Positions 1-11,208 of a stretch of 64,000 bases of DNA are shown piece after piece. Position 1 is the stretch's first letter; every line of letters starts with the position of its first letter. Origin of the DNA: Apostichopus japonicus (taxonomy: Eukaryota > Echinodermata > Holothuroidea > Aspidochirotida > Stichopodidae); contig NC_092565.1 in the NCBI RefSeq assembly GCF_037975245.1, forward strand, positions 24,401,499 to 24,465,498. Direction: 5' to 3'. The position numbers and the translations under genes are program-made. The notes beneath the pieces were generated by a model. The model saw nothing but the letters and a program-made list of their open reading frames with translations, did not search any database and was not told where the DNA came from.

Positions 1-2
1 AT

Positions 3-60
3 ATGGATCATGTCCTTCTTGACCAGTGTCATGTATGGATCATGTCCTTCTTGACCAGTG
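3..60. repeat. 32-bp tandem repeat, cut by window edge
   Basis: Two consecutive copies of a 32-bp unit beginning atggatcatgtccttcttg, the second starting at 35. The array probably continues to the left of the window. No function can be assigned. Confidence 0.8.
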
Positions 61-99
61 AAAGATAGGACTTATAGTTACTAAGAATAATAATAATAA

Positions 100-100
<1 letters not shown>

Positions 101-155
<55 letters not shown>

Positions 156-195
156 TAATAATAATAATATATATATATATATATATATATATCTA
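101..195. repeat. TA microsatellite with short ATA/TAA runs
   Basis: Almost uninterrupted TA dinucleotides with a short taataataat interruption near 160. Open frames read from it are Tyr-Ile repeats and not genes. It abuts a tRNA-like repeat copy on its right. Confidence 0.95.
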
Positions 196-291
196 TAAAT
201 GAAAATCGTAATGAGTTGGAAAATCAAGAACAGTGAAAAAACTTCCAGCCTCCACCGGGATTCGAACCCGGGCCTTCCGCTCTGTACGCGG

Positions 292-296
<5 letters not shown>
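196..296 (-). repeat. tRNA-like SINE/372-bp family, truncated copy
   Basis: The minus-strand copy holds the TTTCACTGTTCTTGATTTTCC segment and the 3' half of the tRNA-like region, including a perfect B box (GGTTCGAATCC on the minus strand) and a complete T-stem CCGGG/CCCGG. The tRNA-like part ends abruptly at a CA then TA tract near 295, so the 5' half with the A box is missing. The family is the one seen at 22.2 and 63.0 kb. Confidence 0.85.
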
Positions 297-337
<41 letters not shown>

Positions 338-348
338 ATATATATCTA

Positions 349-386
<38 letters not shown>

Positions 387-389
387 TAA

Positions 390-420
<31 letters not shown>

Positions 421-433
421 TATATAGATATAT
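291..433. repeat. CA then TA microsatellite
   Basis: A short (CA)n run passes into a long TA tract with scattered ATCT interruptions. It separates two minus-strand copies of the tRNA-like repeat. Confidence 0.95.
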
Positions 434-436
434 CAT

Positions 437-766
437 TTAATTGTGGTGAGTTGGAAAATCCAGGACAGTGAAAAAACTTCCAACCTCCACCGGGATTGGA
501 ACCGGGGACTCCCGCTAAACATGCGGACACTCAAACCAATAGGCTATGGACGCTGATTGTATGTCCAGAAGTTCGAAACCGCTAAGGAATGTTGTAATTC
601 CACTCTTGGCGTTTTTTACCTGTATCGAACAATACTAGTTCTGTTTTAGTGACATATTTGCCTTACTCTAAAGATCAAACATGATGCTATCCAACTCGAA
701 ATCATTTGTGATTCCTAAAGCCGGATCTCGAAAGAGATACTTTGAACAGACTCTGTTAAATGTATC
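437..766 (-). repeat. tRNA-like SINE/372-bp family, near full-length copy
   Basis: Minus-strand copy covering the segment 3' of the tRNA, the tRNA-like region (about 484-553, with a diverged B box) and the long 5' body down to the segment matching 'gtctgttcaaagtatctct' of the 22-kb copies. It has many substitutions relative to the 22-kb array, so it is an older copy. The short frame at 681-869 lies within it and has no recognisable product. Confidence 0.85.
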
Positions 767-1875
767 CTCCCAAGCTAGGAATTTTTTAGAGGGCGGGCCA
801 ATTCCAAAGGTTTCGATTTTACACCGTTACTCTACTTCCAGATTTGATCACGTGATACAGTATATGTAATGTACTGCTACAGTACAGTGTATTTTCTGAG
901 TATGTTTGTACGTACTGTATAGCACAGAAAAAGAGGTAAACGACAATATTGGGAGATATTAGGAGAGTTTTTCTCGTTTCCCCGACCCCGTACGTTACTG
1001 CTTGTACTCGAATTCGTACTCATACTAAGTACTCACATGGCATATACAGTTGTACTTGAATCCAAGTTTGGTAATCTAAAAATTTATGTCAAAGAAAAGA
1101 AATCTGCCTTTGTCATTCCAGGATTGCAATCAGATCACTGCTTTACATAATATATGTCTACTCTCGCTAAATGAATCAACACATTTTTATACTGTGAGCA
1201 TCTGATGATTTTTTTTCTTCAAGATTAACTGTACATCGTGTACTTTACATAAGGAAATACGATTTGTAATTCTCGAAGGGCTTGTAGCAAGACAGAAATT
1301 TGACTACATAGTTAATATTATAATGAGGGCCTTAAATGTAGTGTTGAGTTTAGCATACAATGCATTTGCACATTTGCATATATATATGAGTCCCAGTTCA
1401 TTGAAGCAACAACCAAAACCCTTCAAATTTCACACGTCACGAAACAGCGTTGCGTATGGATTGTTTTATCAGAAACGTAGTCCAAGGTTACTCGTAGGAA
1501 TCATCAAAGTTTGATCTAAAGTATAGTTAACATGGCAATTATAATGTTGACAAAAAGTATTATTGGAAAAGGGCACTCCTTCCCCTGTGTGAAAAAAAAA
1601 TTATAAAAAATTATGAGTATTTTTCTTCCGTTTGCAAAGGTGTTTTCATGTGAGTTGCAAAGCTTTGCTTGGCATTATATAGAGGATGCAGACTGGAAGA
1701 GATTTACCTCGTGTATACGCGGGAGCATGTGCGTCAATCACGCCCCCCCCCACATTTCGATGGGTGGGGGACACACTATCAAATGTCTCCCACACATTTG
1801 GAAAAAGAGTAGTGTCGTGGCCCTATTTGGTTAGGGCTTACACATCTCAGGATTCATATCATCGAATATCACTCA
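767..1875. other. no recognisable gene or repeat
   Basis: AT-rich sequence with short open frames only. Codons just upstream of the transposase remnant (about 1690-1870) show no recognisable hAT similarity, so the transposase is 5' truncated here. Confidence 0.6.
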
Positions 1876-2295
1876 ATGTTGCTGAATGTAGAATTCCACC
1901 CAGATCTCGTGAGTTGGTACCCTGTACTCTCCGACAATCTTAAGCTTAGTCTGCCTTTCTATCGAGGCCAGTTCCATTCGTCGTCGGTTGAAGGGCATAG
2001 ACAAATATTCAAGTCGATGAATCCAGCGGTACAGGCTATGTTTGGCGAAGTCGAAGCTCTCTTGCGGTTGCTCCTCGTCTCCTCCGCCAGTTCGACGGAA
2101 GCCGAGAGATTTTTTAGAGCTTTGAGGCGTTTGAAGACATGGCTACGGAGCACTATGACTCAACAGAGGCTGCACCATGTGATGGTGTGCCATATTCACC
2201 GCGAACGTCTAGCCCAGTTGAAGCCTGAGGAGTTAGCAGAGAAGTTCGTTGGTTTCTCGGATTACAGACGCCGCATCTTCGGGCGATTCCAGTAG
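1876..2295 (+). pseudogene. hAT transposase remnant, C-terminal dimerisation region
   Basis: An open frame of 139 codons ending in a stop. Residues 61-111 match the C-terminal hAT dimerisation region of transposases: a leucine-rich helix, then ASSTEAERFFRALRRLKTWL and RSTM..QRL....VCHIHRE. In intact hAT proteins this region assembles the transposase for cut-and-paste transposition. The pattern is closest to the TTF-type/ZMYM-like hAT group as I remember it. An intact hAT transposase is roughly 600 or more residues; the zinc finger and the catalytic core that carries the acidic residues are absent upstream, and the first methionine is simply the first ATG in the frame. It is best read as a decayed, 5'-truncated copy rather than a host gene. 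A tandem duplication starts 133 bp downstream and may belong to the element's end. Confidence 0.85.
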
Positions 2296-2427
2296 AATAC
2301 TAGTGCGCTCCGTCATTATCATAAGGGACAGCAATTCATAGCTACAGCCAAAGCTTGTACATAGTTGTTGTTTAGTTGTAGATGGTGTTTCAAAGACGGT
2401 GCCCATTCCCTTATATTGGGGAAATGA

Positions 2428-2812
2428 AATAGGGAGCATATTCCGTGGCAGCGCATCCCATGTTACCTTGTTGTTGAGTGATACCGGAGTTTACTCCACA
2501 GTGAGAACACTGGGTACAACACACAGGGACGTCGCTAGAGGGGGAGTGTGGGGGTGTCTCACCCTCAAACTTGGTAAAAGTGACGATAGTTGGAAAATTG
2601 GAGTGCGACAGTCGGAAATAGGGAGCATATTCCGTGGCAGCGCATCCCATGTTACCTTGTTGTTGAGTGATACCGGAGTTTACTCCACAGTGAGAACACT
2701 GGGTACAACACACAGGGACGTCGCTAGAGGGGGGAGTGTGGGGGTGTCTCACCCCCAAACTTGGTAAAACTGACGATAGTTGGAAAATTGGAGTGCGACA
2801 GTCGGAATTTCC
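2428..2812. repeat. 189-bp tandem duplication
   Basis: Two adjacent copies of a 189-bp block beginning aatagggagcatattccgtg, the second from 2617. They differ by a few bases near the G-rich tract. Because 189 is a multiple of three, both strands stay open across the repeat, which explains the 115-122 codon frames here. The second copy ends in a short inverted piece (gcgacagtcggaa / ttccgactgttgc). Confidence 0.9.
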
Positions 2813-4188
2813 GACTGTTGCACTCTAGTTTATTTAGGCCTATTTATCTATTCCTGTGATTGTGCATGACCTAAAACTTAGAAAAATTTTGGTCAAAATT
2901 GACCTTTAATCTGTCATATTTACCACGTTTTCCTTGCCACTTTGAGAAATTGTATCTCGTGATTCTTATAATCCACCGTACAAAACTTCGTATGATTTTG
3001 AATACTCCAAAAAGAAATGCCTAATAGAACTACATTCATAGGCGTAGGAGCCCAATCTGATTTAAGGGGGGGGGGGGGGGGGGTTGTAACGACTTGCCCG
3101 AAAAATATAACCAAAATTTTTCGCGCGCGTTCCACATGTTTATGTGCATATCATATAGGCATGCATCGGTTTTTACATCGCATGCAAATAACTTACAATC
3201 ATTTTCCGTCTTATTACCTTACCATATTGGTTAGAATTATTGGGGAAGTCGTTACAATATTAATGGTAATAATAGTATCAGTTTATCCACTGAAAAACAC
3301 CTTGCAAATTATCAGCATATTGCCCGAATCGTCACAAAAATATTTGGTTGGGGTGGGGGGGGGGGCTAATAAGTTTGTGAAATGAGTGCCAGTGGGTACA
3401 AATGTATCGCAAAAAGTTCGGAACAAAAGTTCAGTCGCGAAAGATTGGGTGTCTGACTGACACTTGCCGTATCGTTGACGAGTAGCGCGAGGGTGGTGGG
3501 GGGGGAGGGTACAAAGCAGCAGTCGGAATTTTCTGGCTTCAAAACCCATCCACTTGGATTTTAAGCCACTACACCCCCCCCCCCAAATTATCAGGCCTTA
3601 GTTACGTCCCTGGGTACACGGTGGTTGGATAGTACGTTCCGACCAGAATTCACCCGATTACCAGATGCAGATCCACATAACAACCGAAGTAACTTGCGTG
3701 AGGACTCCAACGAACAACCACTGATTTATTTTAATGCCTTGATCACTTTAGCCACCACTCACATGAGACCTATTCTACTGAGTCTGACGATACATGCGCA
3801 TGTGTGAGGTCCTGAAAACATAATTAAAGTGGTTTGTCTTGCCATCTTTGTTTCAAATTTCATAGAAATGTATTCTCGTAGACCTAGCAAAACATTTAAA
3901 CTGACACAGTCCCATTGGAAGTGTGTCACGGGTGGCATTAAAAGTCATTGGTGGTTTAACATGCTGGCGTATGACGACTTTTGGCCAAATTTGCGCTAAG
4001 CTCACTATACGAACTCGGATCTGGGCTGTGCCTAATTAGTTAGTTATTTAAATTATTAAAAATGGGGTATGAGGATATGCACTATTTTGTGGTATGACTC
4101 CCAGGACGGCAAGTCGAGAAACTCACATGCAGTCGCGGCGGATAGCTTCCTTCGCCTATATATCCGGGGACATTTTGGGACATCGTTC
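2813..4188. other. G-rich tracts, unclassified repeat-like sequence
   Basis: No gene seen. A G run of about 17 lies at 3066-3082 next to 'ggcgtaggagcccaatctga', and further G/C runs lie near 3355, 3498 and 3577. The sequence beside the G run resembles, in reverse complement, that beside the C run near 5100-5150, which suggests two remnants of one mobile element family. Confidence 0.5.
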
Positions 4189-4573
4189 CTATAGGCCAGG
4201 GGTGGGCAACCTACTGCCCGCGGGCCACATGCGGCCCGCCAGTGATTTTTTTTGCGGCCCGTGAGATGTCTCAAGAAAAAGAATAAAATCAATCTATTTT
4301 ACATCATCACAAAAAACGAACTAGCTGCTTAGAATTTATCTGCACTAATGATGCTGTCAGGTAGGTCTATTATCATCATTCATTATCAACTGGACTGTAT
4401 TGATATTATGTTTTTGTGAATACAGATTAGTACACACACCTATTGCTTGAACGTTCTCGGAGTCAAAGGTTTGAAATCAACAGCAGGTCGTTGGTTAGGT
4501 GCGGCCCTGTCAATCTTTCACTCCTAAAATTTGGCCCATTCATTCTAAAAGGTTGCCCACCCCTGCTATAGGC
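4189..4573 (+). mobile_element. non-autonomous hAT element (MITE), copy 1, with 8-bp TSD
   Basis: The element spans 4197-4565 (369 bp). It starts CAGGGGTGGGCAACCT and ends AGGTTGCCCACCCCTG, a perfect 16-bp terminal inverted repeat of hAT type. The octamer ctataggc occurs immediately before (4189-4196) and after (4566-4573), a perfect 8-bp target site duplication as expected for hAT. Just inside the left end is GC-rich sequence with repeated GGCCC motifs; the middle is AT-rich. No transposase is encoded. A second, shorter copy lies at 54347-54622 in the opposite orientation; copy 1 has about 95 bp in the middle (roughly 4340-4435) that copy 2 lacks. Confidence 0.93.
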
Positions 4574-5002
4574 CTATATCTGAGGCCCTGGGGTCATTCC
4601 TTGACCGACTTGGTGCAATAAAATGTGCCTATTTCGAAGTAAATTTATTCACAGATTGTTAGTTGTCATGGGTGCGAACAATGAGGGGTTTTCTATCCTG
4701 AAACATAGGGCAAAATGGGGCTGGGGTTCCAGTTCGCCGCATCATTTGTCAACTTGCACTGGGTTCTAATGTTCATGTCAATTGGAGTCACTAATAAAAG
4801 AAAAAATCCACCAAAAATGAAGGTCGCATGAACTTTTTTGCAGATTTCCTGAGTGACGAATTTGTAATTTTCTCCCGAAATCACGCAACTAGATGGCTGG
4901 TATCCAACCTGGCAAGTGCCATCTCCAGCGATCTGGCAGGTATTGAAATCTGAAATTTTCTTGGTACGCTGCGCGCCAACCGATGGTGGCGCTCCGCTTA
5001 GA
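4574..5002. other. no recognisable feature
   Basis: AT-rich sequence; the short frames here show no known domain. Confidence 0.6.
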
Positions 5003-5074
5003 TAGTACTCAGAGCCGTATATAGAGAGTACTCAGAGCCGTATATAGTCTCTATATACGGCTCTGATAGTACTT
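5003..5074. repeat. duplicated arm plus hairpin
   Basis: The segment agtactcagagccgtatatag occurs twice in tandem (from about 5005 and from about 5028) and then as its reverse complement at 5051-5072 with a 3-nt spacer. The second copy and the inverted copy form a hairpin of about 20 bp with one small bulge. It may be the remains of a foldback or of a transposon end. Confidence 0.85.
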
Positions 5075-5927
5075 ACGGCCGGAATACTCGAATCGATTAC
5101 GCCCCCCCCCCCCCCACGTTTCAAATCGGATTGCCGCCCCTGCGTGGGAGAGATGTCGTCATGATACGGTGATATATAACTATATCGAATTAAATGAACA
5201 GAGTGGCTAAATGCTACTGTTGATCAGTTGTAAATATGAGGAAGTGGGAGAGAAGGAGCGAGGAAGGGGATTAGAGGAGAGGGGTGATTCTAGCCTGCAG
5301 TTGCATCACCAAGTGAACTATTTCTTTTTTATTTTAGTATGTCGTACATACACATACACAGGGGTAACTGTGGGACGGGGCCGCCAAGGTGGGCCCCAGG
5401 GTCTGTAGAAGCTACGGGAAACTGCAGAATTTTCAGATATCCATGTTTTGTTTGTAGCAATTTTCAAATTCAATATAAAAAACAAGTAAGAAACAAGATT
5501 GACTCTGAAATTGATCTCCGTTCATCTCCGTTTTCTTCTTAATTGGTAGCAAACTATAGTGGGGTTAATAACCCCTTACCCCTTTACCACCTCCACTCGC
5601 TTACTAAGCCTCAGAGAAACATAAATACACACATACATCCACGAACACATACATATACACGCATACATCCACGCATAACATACATACATAACATACATAA
5701 AAAAAATGACGGGCGGTGCTTTGAAAGATTGGCTATGTTGTGTGCCAACAATGAACTATAGCAACGAGAGCAATAATCGTCAAAATTACGACACTTTAGT
5801 CACCCAAGAAATTTTCACGTTTTAGCCAATTTAACTGTTGAAACGTTATAAATTGGCTACACGTTTGCCCTTATTGCTTATACATTTGCATACGCTTAAA
5901 GCATATTTTGGGTTAATTCTGACATAT
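5075..5927. other. poly-C run and simple repeats, no gene
   Basis: A C run of about 14 lies near 5102-5115, followed by sequence resembling the reverse complement of that beside the G run at 3066. Degenerate acatacatccacg-type simple repeat occurs at about 5618-5700. Nothing else is recognised. Confidence 0.6.
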
Positions 5928-6325
5928 TTTCGATATTATAAAATACTTAAATCTCCTAGCAATACACTTCATAAGCCACACCCATTTTTAAGTTCACGTA
6001 GAATTGGTAAGACACGAATTGAGCAATTGCGAGGGTGGGTTGTGTAGGAGGAAGGAACAAACAATTATTCAAAAGTTCAATCTTTTTGTATAAATACCCT
6101 AATTTTGGCAAACTTTTAATATTATAAAATACCAGAATTTTCTACCAATACAGTTCATTAACTGCCACACGCAAGTTTTTTTTAGTTCTTTTTTTTTAAA
6201 CGAAATTCACTTAGAATTGATAAGAAACGACTTGAGACATTGTGAGGGTGGGTTGTGTAGGAGGAAGGAACAAACAATTATTGAAAAAGTCCATCTTTTT
6301 TTTATTTCATAAATACCCAGAAATG
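5928..6325. repeat. ~209-bp tandem duplication, diverged
   Basis: Two diverged copies share 'gagggtgggttgtgtaggag' followed by gaaggaacaaacaattatt (about 6029 and about 6242), preceded in both by 'agaattg.taag..acga' and by 'atattataaaatac'. The copies differ by many substitutions and small indels, so the duplication is old. Confidence 0.85.
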
Positions 6326-6815
6326 TTTGCCTAAGCTCTTCCTTTGAAACATTTTAACAGACCCTTGAAGACATGCCTCTTTTTAAACACAGTTATGGAT
6401 TTTAAGTGTTGTTTTGCCAGTTTATTCTTATTGTTTTTCACCAATTTAGTTATCTGTCTTATTATTTATGTGTTGGTTACCAGCCCCTGTCTTTGACATT
6501 TTTGTATTTTAAGTATTGAATTTTTACTGGCTAGGTTTGATTTTCAGTTTTATTGGTTTCTTCTTGTTTGTATTATATAGTGTTTTTTTTTTATTGTTTC
6601 TTGTAATAGCACCTTTGATCATGTTTTATGGCATCGTTTCGCTTTATAAATACATTTTGTTATTCTAAAACTTAATATAAAATAGGAGTTAAGGCCGCAA
6701 AAACAACACAAGGAAGACTAAATAGCAATCAGCAAAAAGCAGCTTTGATGACAGACAATTTTTACGTGTTTCTTAAATTCATGAATGTTTTTGAAAGAAG
6801 CGTCAACGGAAAATG
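6326..6815. other. no recognisable feature
   Basis: T-rich sequence, no gene or repeat recognised. Confidence 0.6.
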
Positions 6816-7776
6816 CCCGTATCAGCATCTTAAACAGAGGGGTCCAGAGTCAGTAAGGCCCCGTATCAGCATCGTAAACAGAGGGGTCCAGAGTCAGTGA
6901 GGCCCCGTATCAGCATCGTAAACAGAGGGGTCCAGAGTCAGTGAGGCCCCGTATCAGCATCGTAAACAAAGGGGTCCAGAGTCAGTAAGGACCCGTATCA
7001 GTATCGTAAACAGAGGGGTCCAGAGTCAGTGAGACCCGTATCAGCATCGTAAACAGAGGGGTCCAGAGTCAGTAAGGCCCCGTATCAGTATCGTAAACAG
7101 AGGGGTCCAGAGTCAGTAAGACCCCGTATCAGCATCGTCAACAGATGGGTCCAGAGTCAGTAAGGCCCCGTATCAGCATCGTCAACAGAGGGGTCGAGAG
7201 TCATAAGGCCCCGTATCAGCATCGTTAACAGAGGGGTCCAGAGTCAGTAAGACCCCGTATCAGCATCGTAAACAGAGGGGTCCAGAGTCATAAGGCCCCG
7301 TATCAGCATCGTAAACAGAGGGGTCCAGAGTCAGAAAGGCCCCGTATCAGCATCGTAAACAGAGGGGTCCAGAGTCAGTAAGGCCCCGTATCAGCATCGT
7401 AAACAGAGGGGTCCAGAGTCCGAAGGTCCCGTATCAGCATCGTAAACAGAGGGGTCCAGAGTCAGTAAGGCCCCGTATCAGCATCGTAAACCGATGGGTC
7501 CAGAGTCAGTAAGGCCTCGTATCAGCATCGTAAACAGAGGGGTCCAGAGTCAGTAAGGCCCCGTATCAGCATCGTAAACAGAGGGGTCCAGAGTCAGTAA
7601 GGCCCCGTATCAGCATCGTAAACAGATGGGTCCAGAGTCAGTAAGGCCTCGTATCAGCATCGTAAACAGAGGGTTCCAGAGTCAGTGAGACCCCGTATCA
7701 GCATCGTAAACAGATGGGTCCAGAGTCAGTAAGGCCTCGTATCAGCATCGTAAACAGAGGGGTCCAGAGTCATATT
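6816..7776. repeat. 44-bp minisatellite, ~22 copies
   Basis: The unit is about 44 bp, beginning ccccgtatcagcatcgtaaa and continuing cagaggggtccagagtcagtaagg. Starts fall every 44 bp (for example 6819, 6863, 6907, 6951) with occasional 42-43-bp units. Variants 'cagatggg', 'gcctcgt' and 'gtcaaca' recur at intervals, which shows that blocks of several units were duplicated. No coding role is seen. Confidence 0.97.
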
Positions 7777-10056
7777 GGCCCCGAGGATTATTATGTCACT
7801 GGGAACCCTCTGGTTCTGCACCTCTTTATTGTTTGTTTTTAAATTCGACGTGACAAGTCAAGCTAATGATATATCCCGTACATTTGCATTGGAATTTTGG
7901 TATCGAATATCATCAACTCAACGAAACAAAATCTTACCTATAAGCAACTGATCTAGTTTGGTTGAAAAATTGTGATAATTTACCAAAGCAAGTGTTTTTC
8001 ATAATGAAATTACAATTTATCAAACTACTTTATTTTTCTAAAACATTTTAGCCCCACATGAAGTTATTAATGGGTATTATCGATTCTCAGAAATTTGTCA
8101 TTTAATCGAATGCGAAAGAAAGTCACTTAGTTTATCATAATGCATTCTTCTTCTTTTTTTCTCACTCATTATTTTAAATAATAAAGTTAACCGTGGCAGC
8201 AAATGAACAACAAACTATGAAATTTAGCATAGATTCGTGTCGAATCAATGAAAAAAAAATGGATTATTATTTTTTTTCCATTTTTAATTGTTGAAGTGTA
8301 TTATTTTTGTTTATTATCATTAGCAGATGCTTAGCGGCTGACATATCTATAGTTTTTTAGTCTTCACTGCATTTTTTTAGTTTAAATATACTCAATTTTT
8401 TCCCTTTTCTTCGGTAGTTGTTGACAGTCTGACAGTTATTCAGTCTTTATAAACACTTAATGGGATGAAACGAAAAATGATCACTTTGGAACCCTTTAAT
8501 GGTGATAAAACTGCGAATTATGGAATTATATAGTCATCTCAAACTTCTGGTGTAAGACTTTTCCCGGCATGAATAATAAACCACAAACATTTGGAGGTGT
8601 GAACCTGTTAATAAGAGCTGTTAGAGATGTCTGGAAACTTGTTGCAAGAAGTGTCTGAAACTTTAACTATGTGACGCTGTAGCATATCGATTGGGAAGGG
8701 AGAACATTTATGGAGATAAAGGCAACTTACCTGAAGGGATTGCCATCGCAACATGGAAGCAAAATTGAGGTCATAAATATTTCAAAGGTGTAGGAAGTTC
8801 AGTGTCTCTGAGGCGTAGTAACCGAGGGGAGGTGGTAAAACATGTATGTACGTGTGTGTGTATGTGTGTATGTATATCGAAAAAAATATTTTCTATATGG
8901 TTATTCTCAAACAAAGGAAAAACAGTGGACAGACAATTATTTTCACTATTGGCAACCGGAAACTTGGAAACACAATTTGCCTTCAAGTCATGTCCATGCA
9001 GAAGAAGGGTAGACATTTTTGACACGTATTTTGCATACCTATAGGAAGATTAGTCGTGACCAATTATAAAAGGATTTGCCAAGTTTACTTATATCCATGT
9101 TTGTAAGGAAGTAATAACATAGAAAAAATAAAAATGAGACGAGATAATGCCATTTTTTCTTCAAGGACTCAATTGCATAAAATTCGTCTCCAATTTTGTA
9201 AAAAAAAAAATCAACTTTGTGTTATAAGAAAAAAAAAGTTAAACTGTATGAAATCGCTAAATGAACTTGGTCAGCTTTATCTAAAAAAATAAAGTCCAAT
9301 CACAGTTCAAGTCCAATCACATGGATGAATGATCATTTTCATGAATTCGACAGCTCGTGATGTGTTTGGAAACGGAACACGCATAACTCGATTATTGGGA
9401 GTATGTCGCAGTCGGTCAATGCCATTTAGGAGAATGAAGACACGTTTAAGTATGAAGCTGTATACTACCGTGGTTGGAAATATAATGTTCATGTATATGG
9501 AGAACTTTAGACGAATTTGGAGGATTAGGAATCCCATGCCTCCCCACCCCCTTCCCGCCTCCATCGGCATAATTTAGCATTTGGGTCTAATTTAAAAAAT
9601 AAATATTTTAAGTAAAAATATTGTTTAGTGGGCTTCCACACGCACAGCAGGAAGTCATTGCAATTGTTGTGCGCACCGGGCTGCTTTTACTACGTTTGTG
9701 TATCGAATGTATATCCTCTTGGTTTGCATGAAATATAATCAGTTTCACATATTAGGAAATATAGTAGTAGCCTTAAAACACCCAGAAGCAGTTAGTTACT
9801 TAGTTCTTGCTTATACCAATACCATGCATATGTGGCCCAAATCGCTCTCAACTGAACCCTTGGATATCACGGACGGGGAGTATTGGACTACCAGATTATC
9901 GTCTGCAAACCGGTGCACTTCTGGGTCAGAGAAGGCCCCGCGAGATTAAAATACAGAGGGCGCCGATTTCATCTCCATTGCGATTAGGTGCTATAGTGTC
10001 TTCATCATTTATACGCCGCGCTTGCTCCAAGGCCAAAGGTTCCGCCGGTTGGACCA
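7777..10056. other. no recognisable gene
   Basis: AT-rich sequence without identifiable exons, RNA genes or transposon ends. Overlapping frames near 8.8-9.05 and 9.3-9.57 kb are short, lie on both strands and show no domain. A frame from 9807 runs into the 33-bp minisatellite and stays open only through repeat units. Confidence 0.55.
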
Positions 10057-11208
10057 ATGAGCCAGTAGAAGGGTTTATTCCCCAGTCAAATGAGCCAGTA
10101 GAAGGGTTTATCCCCCAGTCATATGAGCCAGTAGAAGGGTTTATCCCCCAGTCAAATGAGCCAGTAGAAGGGTTTATCCTCCAGTCAAATGAGCCAGTAG
10201 AAGGGTTTACCCCCCCCCAGTCAAATGAGCCAGTAGAAGGGTTTACCCCCCAGTTCCGGTTGGACCAATGAGCCAGTAGAAGGGTTTATCCCCCAGTCAA
10301 ATGAGCCAGTAGAAGGGTTTACCCCCCCCCCCCAGTCAAATGAGCCAGTAGAAGGGTTTATCCCCCAGTCAAATGAGCCAGTAGAAGGGTTTATCCCCAG
10401 TCAAATGAGCCAGTAGAAGGGTTTATCCCCCAGTCATATGAGCCAGTAGAAGGGTTTATCCCCCCAGTCAAATGAGCCAGTAGAAGGGTTTACCCCCAGT
10501 CATATGAGCCAGTAGAAGGGTTTATCCCCCCAGTCAAATGAGCCAGTAGAAGGGTTTACCCCCAGTCAAATGAGCCAGTAGAAGGGTTTATCCCCCAGTC
10601 AAATGAGCCAGTAGAAGGGTTTACCCCCAGTCAAATGAGCCAGTAGAAGGGTTTATCCCCCAGTCATATGAGCCAGTAGAAGAGTTTACCCCCCCCCCCC
10701 CAGTCAAATGAGCCAGTAGAAGGGTTTACCCCCCAGTTCCGGTTGGACCAATGAGCCAGTAGAAGGGTTTACCCCCCCCCCCCCAGTCAAATGAGCCAGT
10801 AGAAGGGTTTACCCCCCAGTCAAATGAGCCAGTAGAAGGGTTTATCCCCCAGTCAAATGAGCCAGTAGAAGGGTTTACCCCCAGTCAAATGAGCCAGTAG
10901 AAGGGTTCATCCTCCCAGTCAAATGAGCCAGTAGAAGAGTTTATCCCCCCCCCCAGTCAAACGAGCCAGTAGAAGGGTTTATCCCCCAGTTCCGGTTGGA
11001 CCAATGAGCCAATAGAAGGGTTTATCACCCCCAGTTCCGGTTGTACCAATGAGCCAGTAGTAGGGTTCATCCCCCCCCAGTTCCGGTTGGACCAATGAGC
11101 CAGTAGAAGGGTTTCCCCCCCAGTCAAATGAACCAGTAGAAGGGTTCATCCCCCCAGTTCTGGTTGGACCAATGAGCCAGTAGAAGGGTTTATCCCCCCC
11201 CCCCCAGT
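10057..11208. repeat. 33-bp minisatellite with variable C runs, ~34 copies
   Basis: The unit is about 33 bp: atgagccagtagaagggttt, then atcccccagtcaa. The C run varies from 4 to about 12. A variant unit with 'ttccggttggacca' in place of 'caa' recurs near 10040, 10254, 10736, 10990, 11035, 11083 and 11158. The first six or so units keep one frame and give an 11-residue repeat (NEPVEGFIPQS), but C-run length changes break the frame, so I do not call it coding. The minus strand has a G run every 33 bp. Confidence 0.97.

Noticed and set aside
9807-10271. 154-codon frame ending in NEPVEGFIPQS repeats
   Set aside because: Open only because 33-bp units keep phase; C-run changes break it, and the upstream part has no domain or signal.
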